The notes beneath the pieces are model-generated. The model was given only the letters and a program-made list of their open reading frames with translations. It ran no database searches and was not told the DNA's origin. Below are positions 25,514 to 34,337 of a DNA stretch of 64,000 nt, in pieces. The stretch lies in the NCBI RefSeq assembly GCF_000406165.1, contig NZ_CM001977.1, positions 2,803,064 to 2,867,063 on the forward strand, written 5' to 3'. The stretch's first letter is position 1. Each line of letters starts with the position of its first letter. The position numbers and the translations under genes were made by a program. Source of the DNA: Dickeya zeae NCPPB 2538 (GTDB lineage Bacteria; Pseudomonadota; Gammaproteobacteria; Enterobacterales; Enterobacteriaceae).

Positions 25514-26848
25514 ATGAACTTGCCAGCAATGCCAACTACTACAACGATTGACGCAAGCACGACTACGCCTCAGGGGAACTCTCTACTTGCGCTGCTGGGC
25601 AAGGATCAACTGCCAGAAAATTTTGTGCAATTACTGTCGCAAAAACTCTCGGCAACGCAATCGACCAAGAAAACGGCCATTAGCGATCAGGAAGCGGCTG
25701 AATTCAAAGATGCGCTCGCCAAAAGTGGTATTGAGGCAAACAGCGATGAGTTGAATGCCATTCTGAGTGCGTTGACCAAAGGAACGCTGACACTGAGTGA
25801 TCTGCAGTCGGGTAATTCCCTTGAGTCACTGCTGGCAAAAGCGCAGAAAAAAGACAGTGTAAAAGACGAAAAAACAGCAAATACCGACGCATTAGCCATG
25901 CAGGCATTGTTCGCTATGATTCCGGCACAAACCTCTGCCCAGGGGAAATTGACCACTGACGGCACAGGCTCGGCGCAATCGGTATCTGATGCGTTGGATG
26001 CACTAAAAAAGGGTAAAGGCGACAACAGTGTTCTGAGCTCGTTAATCAGCTCGACAAAAAACACTGATACATCAGCACAAGGCAATTTTGCACTGAACAC
26101 ATCTGCAACAGCGGCAAATACAGGCTCAACGCTGTCTGGCACCGGTGCATCCGTTACGGCTGCCCAAAATGCCGGGTTACGCGCTACTGAAAATGGCTAC
26201 GACCAGTCCAAAGAGGATGCTCTGCTGGTCTCCCGTAAAGAGGACAGTGCCAGCAACCCGGTTGCCGCCACCGCAACTGCCGACGCAGGCACACACTCGT
26301 CATTACAAGCACTATCTACCTTGTTTGCCAGTAATGCGACGCCAACCCAGCCGGCAGCACAGCATGTCACCAGCCAGATTAATGCGCCCTTGGGCACCCA
26401 ACAGTGGAATGACGCACTGGGTCAACAAGTTGTTATGTTTACCCGTAACGGGCAGCAGACAGCAGAATTGAAACTACATCCCGAAGAGCTCGGGTCACTG
26501 CATATCACGTTGAAAATCGAAGATAATCAGGCCCAGATTCATCTGGTCTCTGGCAATAGTCAGGTGCGCTCCGCATTGGAATCCGCTCTCCCCCATCTGC
26601 GCAGTGCTATGGCTGAGAATGGTATCAATCTGGGACAAAGCAGCGTAGGCTCAGACGCCAGTAGCTGGCAGCAGTCTCAGCAGCAGGTGGCAAGTAATGC
26701 CAATGGAAATGGCGGTGGTAATACGTCGTCTTACCAACAGCAATTTGGTCAGTCTGATCGTACCGGCGCTGAAGCAGAAACACTGGTAGTACCAGCACAG
26801 TTGCAGTCAATGGCAACGGGGCTTAATGGCGTTGATATCTTTGCCTAA
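25514..26848 (+). CDS. fliK: Hook-length control protein FliK
   Basis: FliK, 444 residues, a secreted ruler that measures the hook and then switches export specificity through FlhB. The N-terminal two thirds are low-complexity (Ser/Thr/Ala/Lys); the conserved globular domain is near residues 300-370 (TRNGQQTAELKLHPEELGSL, LVSGNSQVRSALESALPHLR). The C terminus is Gln/Asn/Gly rich. It starts two bases after fliJ. Confidence 0.93.
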   Translation: MNLPAMPTTTTIDASTTTPQGNSLLALLGKDQLPENFVQLLSQKLSATQSTKKTAISDQEAAEFKDALAKSGIEANSDELNAILSALTKGTLTLSDLQSGNSLESLLAKAQKKDSVKDEKTANTDALAMQALFAMIPAQTSAQGKLTTDGTGSAQSVSDALDALKKGKGDNSVLSSLISSTKNTDTSAQGNFALNTSATAANTGSTLSGTGASVTAAQNAGLRATENGYDQSKEDALLVSRKEDSASNPVAATATADAGTHSSLQALSTLFASNATPTQPAAQHVTSQINAPLGTQQWNDALGQQVVMFTRNGQQTAELKLHPEELGSLHITLKIEDNQAQIHLVSGNSQVRSALESALPHLRSAMAENGINLGQSSVGSDASSWQQSQQQVASNANGNGGGNTSSYQQQFGQSDRTGAEAETLVVPAQLQSMATGLNGVDIFA

Positions 26849-26930
26849 TGAAAAAGTTAACGCTTTTTTTATTGTTTATTCATTGTATTGATGCGGTGAA
26901 TAGGCAGGATAATCATGATATCACGCATTT

Positions 26931-26957
26931 ATCTCATGGCTAACATTGCCATGAGAT
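26931..26957 (+). other. Hairpin between fliK and fliL
   Basis: A perfect 10-bp stem (ATCTCATGGC / GCCATGAGAT) with a 7-base loop lies 25 bases before the fliL start. A weaker hairpin with a T-run (AAAAAG...CTTTTTTT) follows fliK at about 26850. Together they suggest partial termination or RNA processing between fliK and the fliL operon. Confidence 0.6.
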
Positions 26958-26981
26958 ACTGATAAATAACAGGATACATCA

Positions 26982-27470
26982 TTGGCTACGTCTAATAAGA
27001 AAGCCCAGTCAGGTGGTAAAAAACGCTCCCTCTGGCTGATAATCTTGATTGTTATCGCCCTAGCAGCTACAGCTGGAGCGGGTGCTGGCTGGTGGTTCTT
27101 GAATCATAAAAAAACCGAGACGGCATCCAGCGAGCCGCCGCCGCCGCCGGCACCTGTATTCATGCCTTTGGATACATTCACTGTTAACCTGTTATCTCCG
27201 GATAACAACCCGGATCGGGTGTTGTACGTGGGAATAACCCTGCGATTGCCGGATGAAGCAACCCGTGCACGCCTGACGAACTATCTGCCAGAAATTCGCA
27301 GTCGTTTGATTATGCTGTTTTCCCGCCAGAGCTCATCTGTTCTGGCAACGGAACAAGGTAAACAAAAACTGGTTGAAGATATCAAGCAGGTATTAAGCCC
27401 ACCGCTGGTCCCTGGACAACCTAACCAGGTCGTCAGCGATGTCCTGTTCACTGCTTTCATTTTGCGGTAA
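26982..27470 (+). CDS. fliL: Flagellar basal-body-associated protein FliL
   Basis: FliL, 162 residues, a single-pass inner-membrane protein (TM at about 16-38) whose periplasmic domain surrounds the stator; it shows FMPLDTFTVNLLSPDNNPDR and VVSDVLFTAFILR typical of the family. The only plausible start is TTG 26982, with AGGA seven bases upstream; an in-frame stop at 26967 excludes any earlier start. First gene of fliLMNOPQR. Confidence 0.94.
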   Translation: MATSNKKAQSGGKKRSLWLIILIVIALAATAGAGAGWWFLNHKKTETASSEPPPPPAPVFMPLDTFTVNLLSPDNNPDRVLYVGITLRLPDEATRARLTNYLPEIRSRLIMLFSRQSSSVLATEQGKQKLVEDIKQVLSPPLVPGQPNQVVSDVLFTAFILR

Positions 27471-27475
27471 TCACT

Positions 27476-28492
27476 ATGGGTGACAGCATTCTTTCACAAG
27501 CAGAGATTGATGCTCTGCTAAACGGTGACAGTGGTGATAGTAGCGCTGATGCCAGCAGCACCGCTTCCCAAAAAGACGGGGATGTGAAGCCCTATGATCC
27601 CAATACACAGCGACGCGTTATCCGTGAGCGTCTGCAAGCGTTGGAGATCATCAACGAGCGTTTCGCGCGCCAGTTTCGTATGGGCTTGTTTAACCTGCTT
27701 CGTCGTAGCCCTGATATTACCGTTGGTGCCATCAAGATTCAGCCGTATCATGAGTTTGCACGTAACCTGCCGGTTCCAACCAACCTCAACCTGATACACC
27801 TGAAGCCCTTGCGCGGTACTGCGCTATTCGTGTTTTCACCCAGTCTGGTTTTTATTGCCGTCGACAACCTGTTCGGTGGCGATGGCCGTTTTCCTACCAA
27901 GGTTGAAGGCCGAGAATTTACACACACCGAGCAGCGCGTAGTGCGTCGCATGCTGAAACTGGCTCTCGAATCCTACAGTGACGCCTGGAACGCGATTTAT
28001 AAGCTCGATGTGGAGTACGTGCGTTCGGAAATGCAGGTAAAATTCACCAATATCACTACGTCGCCAAACGATATTGTGGTAACCACCCCTTTCCACCTGG
28101 AAATTGGTACGCTGACCGGTGAATTCAGCATCTGTATTCCTTTCTCCATGATTGAACCTTTACGCGAGCTGCTCGCCAACCCGCCGCTGGAAAACTCGCA
28201 GCAGGAAGACCAGCACTGGCGTGAAACACTGGCAAAACAGGTGCAGCACTCAGAGTTAGAGCTGGTTGCTAACTTTGTTGATATTCCGGTTCGACTGTCA
28301 AAGGTATTAAAACTCAAGCCCGGAGATATTTTGCCGATTGATAAACCTGAACGCCTGGTAGCACATGTGGATGGCGTGCCTGTATTGACATGCCAATACG
28401 GTACGTTAGATGGTCAGTATGCCTTGCGTGTTGAACACTTGATTAACCCCATTTTAAATTCTCTGAATGACGAGGAACCGCTCAATGAGTGA
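27476..28492 (+). CDS. fliM: Flagellar motor switch protein FliM
   Basis: FliM, 338 residues, C-ring protein that binds phospho-CheY. The N-terminal CheY-binding peptide is DSILSQAEIDALLNGDS; the middle CheC-like domain and C-terminal FliN-like SpoA domain (SKVLKLKPGDILPIDKPE) follow. It starts five bases after fliL and overlaps fliN by eight bases. Close to E. coli FliM. Confidence 0.98.
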   Translation: MGDSILSQAEIDALLNGDSGDSSADASSTASQKDGDVKPYDPNTQRRVIRERLQALEIINERFARQFRMGLFNLLRRSPDITVGAIKIQPYHEFARNLPVPTNLNLIHLKPLRGTALFVFSPSLVFIAVDNLFGGDGRFPTKVEGREFTHTEQRVVRRMLKLALESYSDAWNAIYKLDVEYVRSEMQVKFTNITTSPNDIVVTTPFHLEIGTLTGEFSICIPFSMIEPLRELLANPPLENSQQEDQHWRETLAKQVQHSELELVANFVDIPVRLSKVLKLKPGDILPIDKPERLVAHVDGVPVLTCQYGTLDGQYALRVEHLINPILNSLNDEEPLNE

Positions 28493-28901
28493 CATCAAGA
28501 AACCGTCCGAAGAAACGGATTCCGTGGACGATCTGTGGGCTGATGCATTTAATGAGCAGCAGTCGGCAGAAAAAGGCGCGTCGGGTAGTACTGAAAATAT
28601 CTTCAAAAACTTTGATGTGCAGGATACCCAGGGGTCAATGCAGGATATCGACCTGATTTTGGATATCCCGGTTAAATTGACCGTGGAGTTAGGTCGAACC
28701 AAAATGACGATTAAAGAGCTGCTGCGCTTGTCACAGGGCTCAGTCGTGGCACTAGACGGTTTGGCCGGTGAGCCACTGGATATCATGATTAACGGGTATC
28801 TGATTGCTCAGGGTGAAGTAGTTGTCGTTTCCGACAAGTATGGTGTGCGTATCACCGATATTATTACGCCATCAGAACGTATGCGCAGGCTAGGCCGTTA
28901 A
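28485..28901 (+). CDS. fliN: Flagellar motor switch protein FliN
   Basis: FliN, 138 residues, lower C-ring component that also docks FliH. Acidic variable N terminus, then the SpoA fold (DIPVKLTVELGRTKMTIKEL, GEVVVVSDKYGVRITDII). The start ATG 28485 (MSDIKKP) follows a GAGGA site within fliM; upstream extension is spurious. The stop overlaps the fliO start (TAATG). Confidence 0.97.
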   Translation: MSDIKKPSEETDSVDDLWADAFNEQQSAEKGASGSTENIFKNFDVQDTQGSMQDIDLILDIPVKLTVELGRTKMTIKELLRLSQGSVVALDGLAGEPLDIMINGYLIAQGEVVVVSDKYGVRITDIITPSERMRRLGR

Positions 28902-29317
28902 TGGCTGGCACCGCACAACAGACTACATCGACCATTCAGCAGCCACCTGTGGCTGCTGAATCCGTTATTTCTGGCGGTGCGCTCTTGTCGCAAGTTGGTA
29001 CCGCATTGTGCGGCGTGTTATTGCTGATTTTGCTGGTTGCCTGGGCACTACGAAAACTGGGTTTTGCGCCACAGACTAAAAACAGCAATATCATGAAAAT
29101 GGTGTCGGCCTATCAGGTTGGACAACGTGAGCGTATTGTGATCGTTGAAGTTGATGACACCTGGCTTGTATTGGGGGTTACAGCCCAACAAATAACCCAT
29201 TTGCACACCCTGCCTGCTCGCCCCATTAACGATGCTGCGTCGGCAGAAAGCATCGCGCCAGCCGATTTTCTTCAGTTTCTTAAGAAAGCGACCAAGCGTC
29301 CGGAAAAAACCGAATGA
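28901..29317 (+). CDS. fliO: Flagellar export scaffold protein FliO
   Basis: FliO, 138 residues, a small membrane protein that assists assembly of the FliP5FliR core. One TM helix at about residues 29-48 (LCGVLLLILLVAWALRKLGF), then a basic cytoplasmic domain (MVSAYQVGQRERIVIVEVDD, LVLGVTAQQITHLHTL). Overlaps fliN by one base and fliP by four. Confidence 0.93.
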   Translation: MAGTAQQTTSTIQQPPVAAESVISGGALLSQVGTALCGVLLLILLVAWALRKLGFAPQTKNSNIMKMVSAYQVGQRERIVIVEVDDTWLVLGVTAQQITHLHTLPARPINDAASAESIAPADFLQFLKKATKRPEKTE

Positions 29318-30090
29318 GTACCCCCCAGCGTCCGATTTCACTTGCTACCTGGTTCCGCCTGCTTCGTTATCTTGCGGCTTCTATGTTGTTGCTGATGGCG
29401 CCTCATGCATTGGCACAGTTGCCCAGCATTATCAGCCACCCACTGCCTAATGGTGGACAAAGCTGGTCCTTGCCCGTTCAGACCCTGATCTTCATCACTG
29501 CGCTGAGCTTTATTCCAGCCGTGTTGCTGATGATGACGTGCTTTACTCGTATCATCATCGTGCTGAGCTTGTTGCGTAACGCGTTAGGTACGCCTACGGC
29601 ACCGCCTAACCAGGTTCTGCTGGGTCTCAGTCTGTTTCTGACTTTTTTTGTTATGTCTCCCGTACTGAACCGTATTTACGACGAGGCCTACCGCCCGTTC
29701 AGTGAAGACAAAATCAGCATGGAAGTTGCTATTGATAAAGGTTCGAAACCGCTGCGTGAGTTTATGCTGCGACAAACCCGGGAAGCGGATTTAGCATTGT
29801 TTACCCGTTTGGCTCAGATTCCTTCGCTGCAAGGCCCGGAAGCTGTTCCAATGCGAGTGTTAGTGCCAGCTTATGTTACCAGCGAACTGAAGACCGCCTT
29901 TCAGATCGGTTTTACGATTTTTATTCCTTTTCTGCTGATTGACCTGGTTGTCGCCAGCGTATTAATGGCACTGGGTATGATGATGGTCCCTCCTGCGACG
30001 ATTTCATTGCCGTTCAAACTGATGCTTTTCGTGTTGGTTGACGGATGGCAATTACTGTTGGGGTCGCTGGCCCAGAGTTTCTATACTTAG
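29314..30090 (+). CDS. fliP: Flagellar type III export gate protein FliP
   Basis: FliP, 258 residues, forms the pentameric export-gate core. An N-terminal signal peptide (hydrophobic stretch ending APHALA, about residue 34) is followed by four TM segments; signatures are TCFTRIIIVLSLLRNALGT, PPNQVLLGLSLFLTFFVM and the C-terminal FIPFLLIDLVVASVLMALGM. Start overlaps fliO by four bases. Confidence 0.97.
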   Translation: MSTPQRPISLATWFRLLRYLAASMLLLMAPHALAQLPSIISHPLPNGGQSWSLPVQTLIFITALSFIPAVLLMMTCFTRIIIVLSLLRNALGTPTAPPNQVLLGLSLFLTFFVMSPVLNRIYDEAYRPFSEDKISMEVAIDKGSKPLREFMLRQTREADLALFTRLAQIPSLQGPEAVPMRVLVPAYVTSELKTAFQIGFTIFIPFLLIDLVVASVLMALGMMMVPPATISLPFKLMLFVLVDGWQLLLGSLAQSFYT

Positions 30091-30133
30091 TTAGTGCGGA
30101 TGCTGCTGTCCACCACATCAGAGGAATGCCTGT

Positions 30134-30403
30134 ATGACTCCTGAATCCGTTATGGCTTTAGGCTATGAAGCAATGAAAATAGCACTGATGCTGGCAGGCC
30201 CCCCTCTTATCGCCGCGCTGGTGAGTGGCTTGATTGTTAGCATGCTTCAGGCGGCTACACAAATCAACGAAATGACCTTGTCGTTCATCCCTAAAGTGCT
30301 AACGGTGTTTTTTACCCTTGTGGTGGCCGGGCCGTGGATGCTCAGCGTCATTCTTGACTACATGCGTGCAATGTTCAGCCAGTTCCCTAACATGATCGGG
30401 TAG
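30134..30403 (+). CDS. fliQ: Flagellar type III export gate protein FliQ
   Basis: FliQ, 89 residues, two TM helices (about 16-40 and 50-75), export-gate component. Signature: LAGPPLIAALVSGLIVSMLQ then ATQINEMTLSFIPKVL. AGAGGA precedes the start. fliR begins two bases downstream. Confidence 0.97.
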   Translation: MTPESVMALGYEAMKIALMLAGPPLIAALVSGLIVSMLQAATQINEMTLSFIPKVLTVFFTLVVAGPWMLSVILDYMRAMFSQFPNMIG

Positions 30404-30405
30404 GT

Positions 30406-31188
30406 ATGGTTACCCTCAGCAGCATTGATATGATCGGCTGGTTTAATCAGTTTTTCTGGCCACTGGTCAGGATTCTGGCACTGATTAGCACCGCCCCCAT
30501 TTTTAGCGAACGGGCTATTACCCGCCGTGTGAAAATCGGCATAGGTGTGCTCATCACTATTGTCATTGCGCCGAATATCCCGCATTCCTCGATCCCTATC
30601 TTTTCTGCAACAGGCGTATGGATGCTGTTTCAGCAAGTCGTGATCGGGGTCATGCTGGGGTTCACCATGCAACTGGCATTTGCTGCGATCCGACTGGCGG
30701 GAGAGATTATCGGCCTCCAGATGGGGCTGTCATTCGCTACGTTCTTTGACCCCAGCGGTGGCCCCAATATGCCTGTCATCGCCCGGTTCATGAACCTGCT
30801 GGCATTGTTACTTTTCCTGTCGATGAATGGGCATCTATGGCTGATTTCACTGCTGGTTGACAGTTTCCATACCATTCCCATAGGGGCAGCACCTGTCAGC
30901 GGTAACGTATTTATGTCCCTGGCAGGCGCTGGCGGAAGGATCTTCTCTAACGGGCTGATGCTTGCTCTCCCGCTCATTACATTACTGCTCACCATTAACA
31001 TGGCGCTTGGGTTATTAAGCCGGCTGGCACCACAATTAACCATCTTCGCTATCGGTTTTCCTATCACCCTCTTTACCGGGATTATTACCGTAGGATTCCT
31101 GCTTTTCCTTATTTCCCCTTATGCCGAAAAACTGTTTGGCGAAACCTATGATCTACTGGCTGATTTGCTAAGCCAATTTGCCGGATAA
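30406..31188 (+). CDS. fliR: Flagellar type III export gate protein FliR
   Basis: FliR, 260 residues, polytopic membrane protein completing the FliPQR export channel. Several TM helices; signatures PLVRILALISTAPIFSERAI, LAGEIIGLQMGLSFATFFDP and LTIFAIGFPITLFTGII. Last gene of the fliL operon, convergent with flgL. Confidence 0.97.
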   Translation: MVTLSSIDMIGWFNQFFWPLVRILALISTAPIFSERAITRRVKIGIGVLITIVIAPNIPHSSIPIFSATGVWMLFQQVVIGVMLGFTMQLAFAAIRLAGEIIGLQMGLSFATFFDPSGGPNMPVIARFMNLLALLLFLSMNGHLWLISLLVDSFHTIPIGAAPVSGNVFMSLAGAGGRIFSNGLMLALPLITLLLTINMALGLLSRLAPQLTIFAIGFPITLFTGIITVGFLLFLISPYAEKLFGETYDLLADLLSQFAG

Positions 31189-31236
31189 TCCCTCGCGCGT
31201 TGGTGTCCTCGAGCTTTTTTATGCACGGCGTACAAT

Positions 31237-31272
31237 AAAAAAAAGCATGTCATCTTATGAAGGATGACATGC
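31237..31272 (-). terminator. Intrinsic terminator of flgKL
   Basis: A perfect 10-bp stem (GCATGTCATC / GATGACATGC, 8-base loop) followed on the minus strand by eight Us. It lies between the convergent flgL and fliR ends; the plus-strand side has a shorter A/T tract and may also slow fliR transcripts. Confidence 0.9.
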
Positions 31273-31326
31273 CAAAAAGAATACGCCCGGTTTAAGCGTA
31301 TCCAAATACTGGACCGCTATTCCATG

Positions 31327-32256
31327 TTATTTGTTTAGCTGGAACAGCGAGAGGCCCTGCATATCGCTAAATGCTTTATATGATGCCTGCAAGGATTGCT
31401 GTTGCATCATGTATGTGGAGATGGTTGCGACCATATCGATATCAACCAAGTCACTCAATGTTTGTTTATTGGCATTGCTGCGATCAGTACCAATACTGTT
31501 CAATGTATCGACTTCCTGCAATTGAACCCCCAGGGTCGCTTGCGCAGAAGAAACATTCGTCAGCGCATTTTTGAGACTCTGGCTAGCCGCGTTGATAGAG
31601 GCCGTATTCGCAGCCTTCACTGCATCAGTGGCCCCTTCCAGCGGTGTTTCTAATGCACTAATCGCACTGTCCAAAGCGCCGAAGATATCTGCGGTGCCGC
31701 TAGCATTATTAAATACGTCAGACCCGACATGTCCAACCGTCATGACACGATCAGCATCCACCTGCTGAGAAATAGCCTGATTACCACCCACATAGCTCAC
31801 TGTACCGGCAGCATTGGTAGTAAACGGTTGAGCATCGGTTTTGTAACCACCAAAGACAAAGTTACCATTACCATCGGTGCTGTTTCCCAGGTTGAGCAAC
31901 TGGGCTTTCAACCCACGCAACGACGTGGCGATAAGCTGGCGATCGTTATCATTCTTTGTACCATCAGCACTTAACAGTGTGGTACTGGCGCTGGTCAATG
32001 CAGTCGCAACGTTAGTCAGTACGGACAGCTCGCTATTCATGCCATTTTCGGCAAACGTACGCGCCAAAGAATATTGATCGTTCTGCGCCTGTGCCTGATT
32101 GACCATCACCGCTTTAGACGCCGCGATGGGATCATCAGAAGGGTTAACCACTCGGGTATTACTGGCTAACTGTTGGCCCGTTTTGCTGAAATTTGACAGC
32201 CCGTCTGTGACGCCCTGCATACTTTGCTGAAAAATAATACTGGTACTCAGTCGCAT
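31327..32256 (-). CDS. flgL: Hook-filament junction protein FlgL (HAP3)
   Basis: FlgL, 309 residues, flagellin-like junction protein joining hook (via FlgK) to filament. N-terminal MRLSTSIIFQQSMQGV and SNTRVVNPSDDPIAASKAV, C-terminal LVDIDMVATISTYMMQQQSL are typical D0/D1 helices. It follows flgK by 38 bases and ends the flgKL unit. Confidence 0.96.
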   Translation of the reverse strand: MRLSTSIIFQQSMQGVTDGLSNFSKTGQQLASNTRVVNPSDDPIAASKAVMVNQAQAQNDQYSLARTFAENGMNSELSVLTNVATALTSASTTLLSADGTKNDNDRQLIATSLRGLKAQLLNLGNSTDGNGNFVFGGYKTDAQPFTTNAAGTVSYVGGNQAISQQVDADRVMTVGHVGSDVFNNASGTADIFGALDSAISALETPLEGATDAVKAANTASINAASQSLKNALTNVSSAQATLGVQLQEVDTLNSIGTDRSNANKQTLSDLVDIDMVATISTYMMQQQSLQASYKAFSDMQGLSLFQLNK

Positions 32257-32294
32257 AACTTATTTCCTTACTGATTTTATCGTCACAAACTTAG

Positions 32295-34211
32295 TTACCG
32301 GATCGCTAACAGGGAATCAAAGATCGTCGAAGCCGTCTGGATTACCTTGGCATTCGCCATGTAATACTGTTGGAAACGAACAAGATCACCATACTCTTCG
32401 TCCAGGTTTACACCGGACACAGACTGCTGTTCGGTGGTTAACTGCGACACCACATTCTTCTGGGATGTATCAGTCACCTTAGCTGTACTCGTCTTGTTAC
32501 CGATGTCCCCAACCAGACTAGCGTATGCTTGACTGATACTCGATTTGCCTTCAACGACCTTAACTGTCTGCAAATTCAGTAATGCTTTAGCATTCGTATT
32601 ATCACTAACCCCACCACCAGCGGAGGTCAACGAAGAACCGGCCGCTGCTATCTTGGAAGAGTCCGAGATGGCAACAGACATACCGACGACTACGTCACGC
32701 ACACCTTTCACAGTGAACACGTCTTTTGCCGCTGGTGTACCGGTGATATCCAGTTTCATACCATCAAAAATCAGACTGGCAGGTGTTGACCCACTGGCTG
32801 CGGTATAGGTCGCAGAAGAAGACAAGTTAGAACCATCTGACAGACGAGTAATTGACCAGTCGCTGGCAGCTGGGCCAACGAATTTAACGGTGTAATCGCT
32901 CGCTTTGATGTAGTTGTTATCATTGCGTGTCAACGACGCAGCGGAGGTTGTCGCTGGCGCGGTCTGCGAAATTGAAGACTGTCCTGGTGATACTTTAAAG
33001 CTGAAGGTATCACCCGAAGCGGCAGAACCGGAAATATCGATAGTGAAACCATCAAACGTTAACGCCGAACCCGATAACGTTGAACTGGCAGTAGTACCAT
33101 CAGACCGGGTAACACTCCATGACGTTCCGTTATACTGCATTGAGTAGGTATCACTGAGATAGGAGGAACTCAATTCGGCAGTAGACGTATTATTGGCACT
33201 TTTTAACGTAACTGATGACCCCACGTTAAAGAAATCGCCTCCCTGAGCATTGTTCAGGTCAAAACCCGCTTTGTGCTGCTGGTTGAAAGCATCAGAAAAC
33301 GCCAGCGCCATCTGACCTAATTGGTTACGAGCGCTATCGAGCGTACTAGTGCGAAAATTCAGCAGACCGCCGAGAGAGCCGCCGGTAATTGTGCTCTCTT
33401 TCACTTCGCTCACACCGGCTATGGCATCGTTGTAAGCAATAGTAGTACGGGTAGGATCAGTACTGGATGTCGTAGCAACAAGCGTATTGAAGCTTTTACC
33501 TTGTACCAGCGTCAGGCCGTTTTTCAGAGAGACGTTGTACATATTGCCGTCTTGAACCGCGACATCAACGCCGACCAGCTTATTCAACGAATCAACCAGT
33601 GAATCACGCTGATCCAGCAAATCATTTGGTGCCGCGCCATTATTCGCGCCTTTCAGGCGTACAATCTGATCGTTGATATCGGCGATTTGCTGGGCATAGG
33701 TATTGATCTGCGTCACAGTGACGGAGAGCTCACCATTGATGTTGCTGTCCATATCGCGCAAATACTGGTCAGTAATTTTGAACTGATTGACCAACGCATT
33801 CGCTTTACCCAACACAGTCTGACGAACGGACGAATCACTGGAGTTACTCGTCAGGTTCTGCAGGTTTTTAAAGAAATCCTGAATAGAGGTTGACAGGCTG
33901 GATGAGCTACTCGATAGCAGGTTGTCAATCTTAGAGATTTGGTCGTAATAAGAAGTCGTAGCACTACTGGTTGCCTGCGCTGCGCGCAACTGCTTGGCGA
34001 TGAAATCGTTGTAATCACGGTTAATGCTGACAACCGTAACCCCATTACCAATGTAACCAGCAGAGGTTGTTGTACCATTACTCTGTGCCAACAGCGCGTT
34101 TTGACGGCTATACCCTGCAACAGCCTGATTACTGATGTTGTTACTGACAGTGCTCAGTGCCGCTTGTGCTGCACTCAAACCACTCATTCCGGTGTTAATC
34201 AAATTGGACAT
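32295..34211 (-). CDS. flgK: Hook-filament junction protein FlgK (HAP1)
   Basis: FlgK, 638 residues, first junction protein on the hook. N-terminal signature NTGMSGLSAAQAALSTVSNN with ISNQAVAGYSRQ, and C-terminal SGVNLDEEYGDLVRFQQYYM. It is about 90 residues longer than E. coli FlgK (547); the extra length lies in the Ser/Thr-rich middle (two similar blocks with WSVTRSDGT and WSITRLSDGS), suggesting a duplicated surface domain. Transcribed from its own sigma-28 promoter at 34305-34331. Confidence 0.96.
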   Translation of the reverse strand: MSNLINTGMSGLSAAQAALSTVSNNISNQAVAGYSRQNALLAQSNGTTTSAGYIGNGVTVVSINRDYNDFIAKQLRAAQATSSATTSYYDQISKIDNLLSSSSSSLSTSIQDFFKNLQNLTSNSSDSSVRQTVLGKANALVNQFKITDQYLRDMDSNINGELSVTVTQINTYAQQIADINDQIVRLKGANNGAAPNDLLDQRDSLVDSLNKLVGVDVAVQDGNMYNVSLKNGLTLVQGKSFNTLVATTSSTDPTRTTIAYNDAIAGVSEVKESTITGGSLGGLLNFRTSTLDSARNQLGQMALAFSDAFNQQHKAGFDLNNAQGGDFFNVGSSVTLKSANNTSTAELSSSYLSDTYSMQYNGTSWSVTRSDGTTASSTLSGSALTFDGFTIDISGSAASGDTFSFKVSPGQSSISQTAPATTSAASLTRNDNNYIKASDYTVKFVGPAASDWSITRLSDGSNLSSSATYTAASGSTPASLIFDGMKLDITGTPAAKDVFTVKGVRDVVVGMSVAISDSSKIAAAGSSLTSAGGGVSDNTNAKALLNLQTVKVVEGKSSISQAYASLVGDIGNKTSTAKVTDTSQKNVVSQLTTEQQSVSGVNLDEEYGDLVRFQQYYMANAKVIQTASTIFDSLLAIR

Positions 34212-34304
34212 GCTGGGTTCCTTTTACTCTTACTCATGCGCAGACAGGGCACAACCTATTGCCGGGCACAAAAAGATATCGCCGTTATAAATTAACTTGT
34301 ATAG

Positions 34305-34331
34305 CTATCGGCAGGCGGGCTGAAAACTTGA
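34305..34331 (-). promoter_or_regulatory. Sigma-28 promoter of flgKL
   Basis: On the minus strand TCAAGTTT, 11 bases, GCCGATAG: seven of eight at each element with canonical spacing. It begins only a few bases after the flgJ stop and lets flgKL be expressed late, apart from flgB-J. Confidence 0.9.
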
Positions 34332-34337
34332 GAAAAA

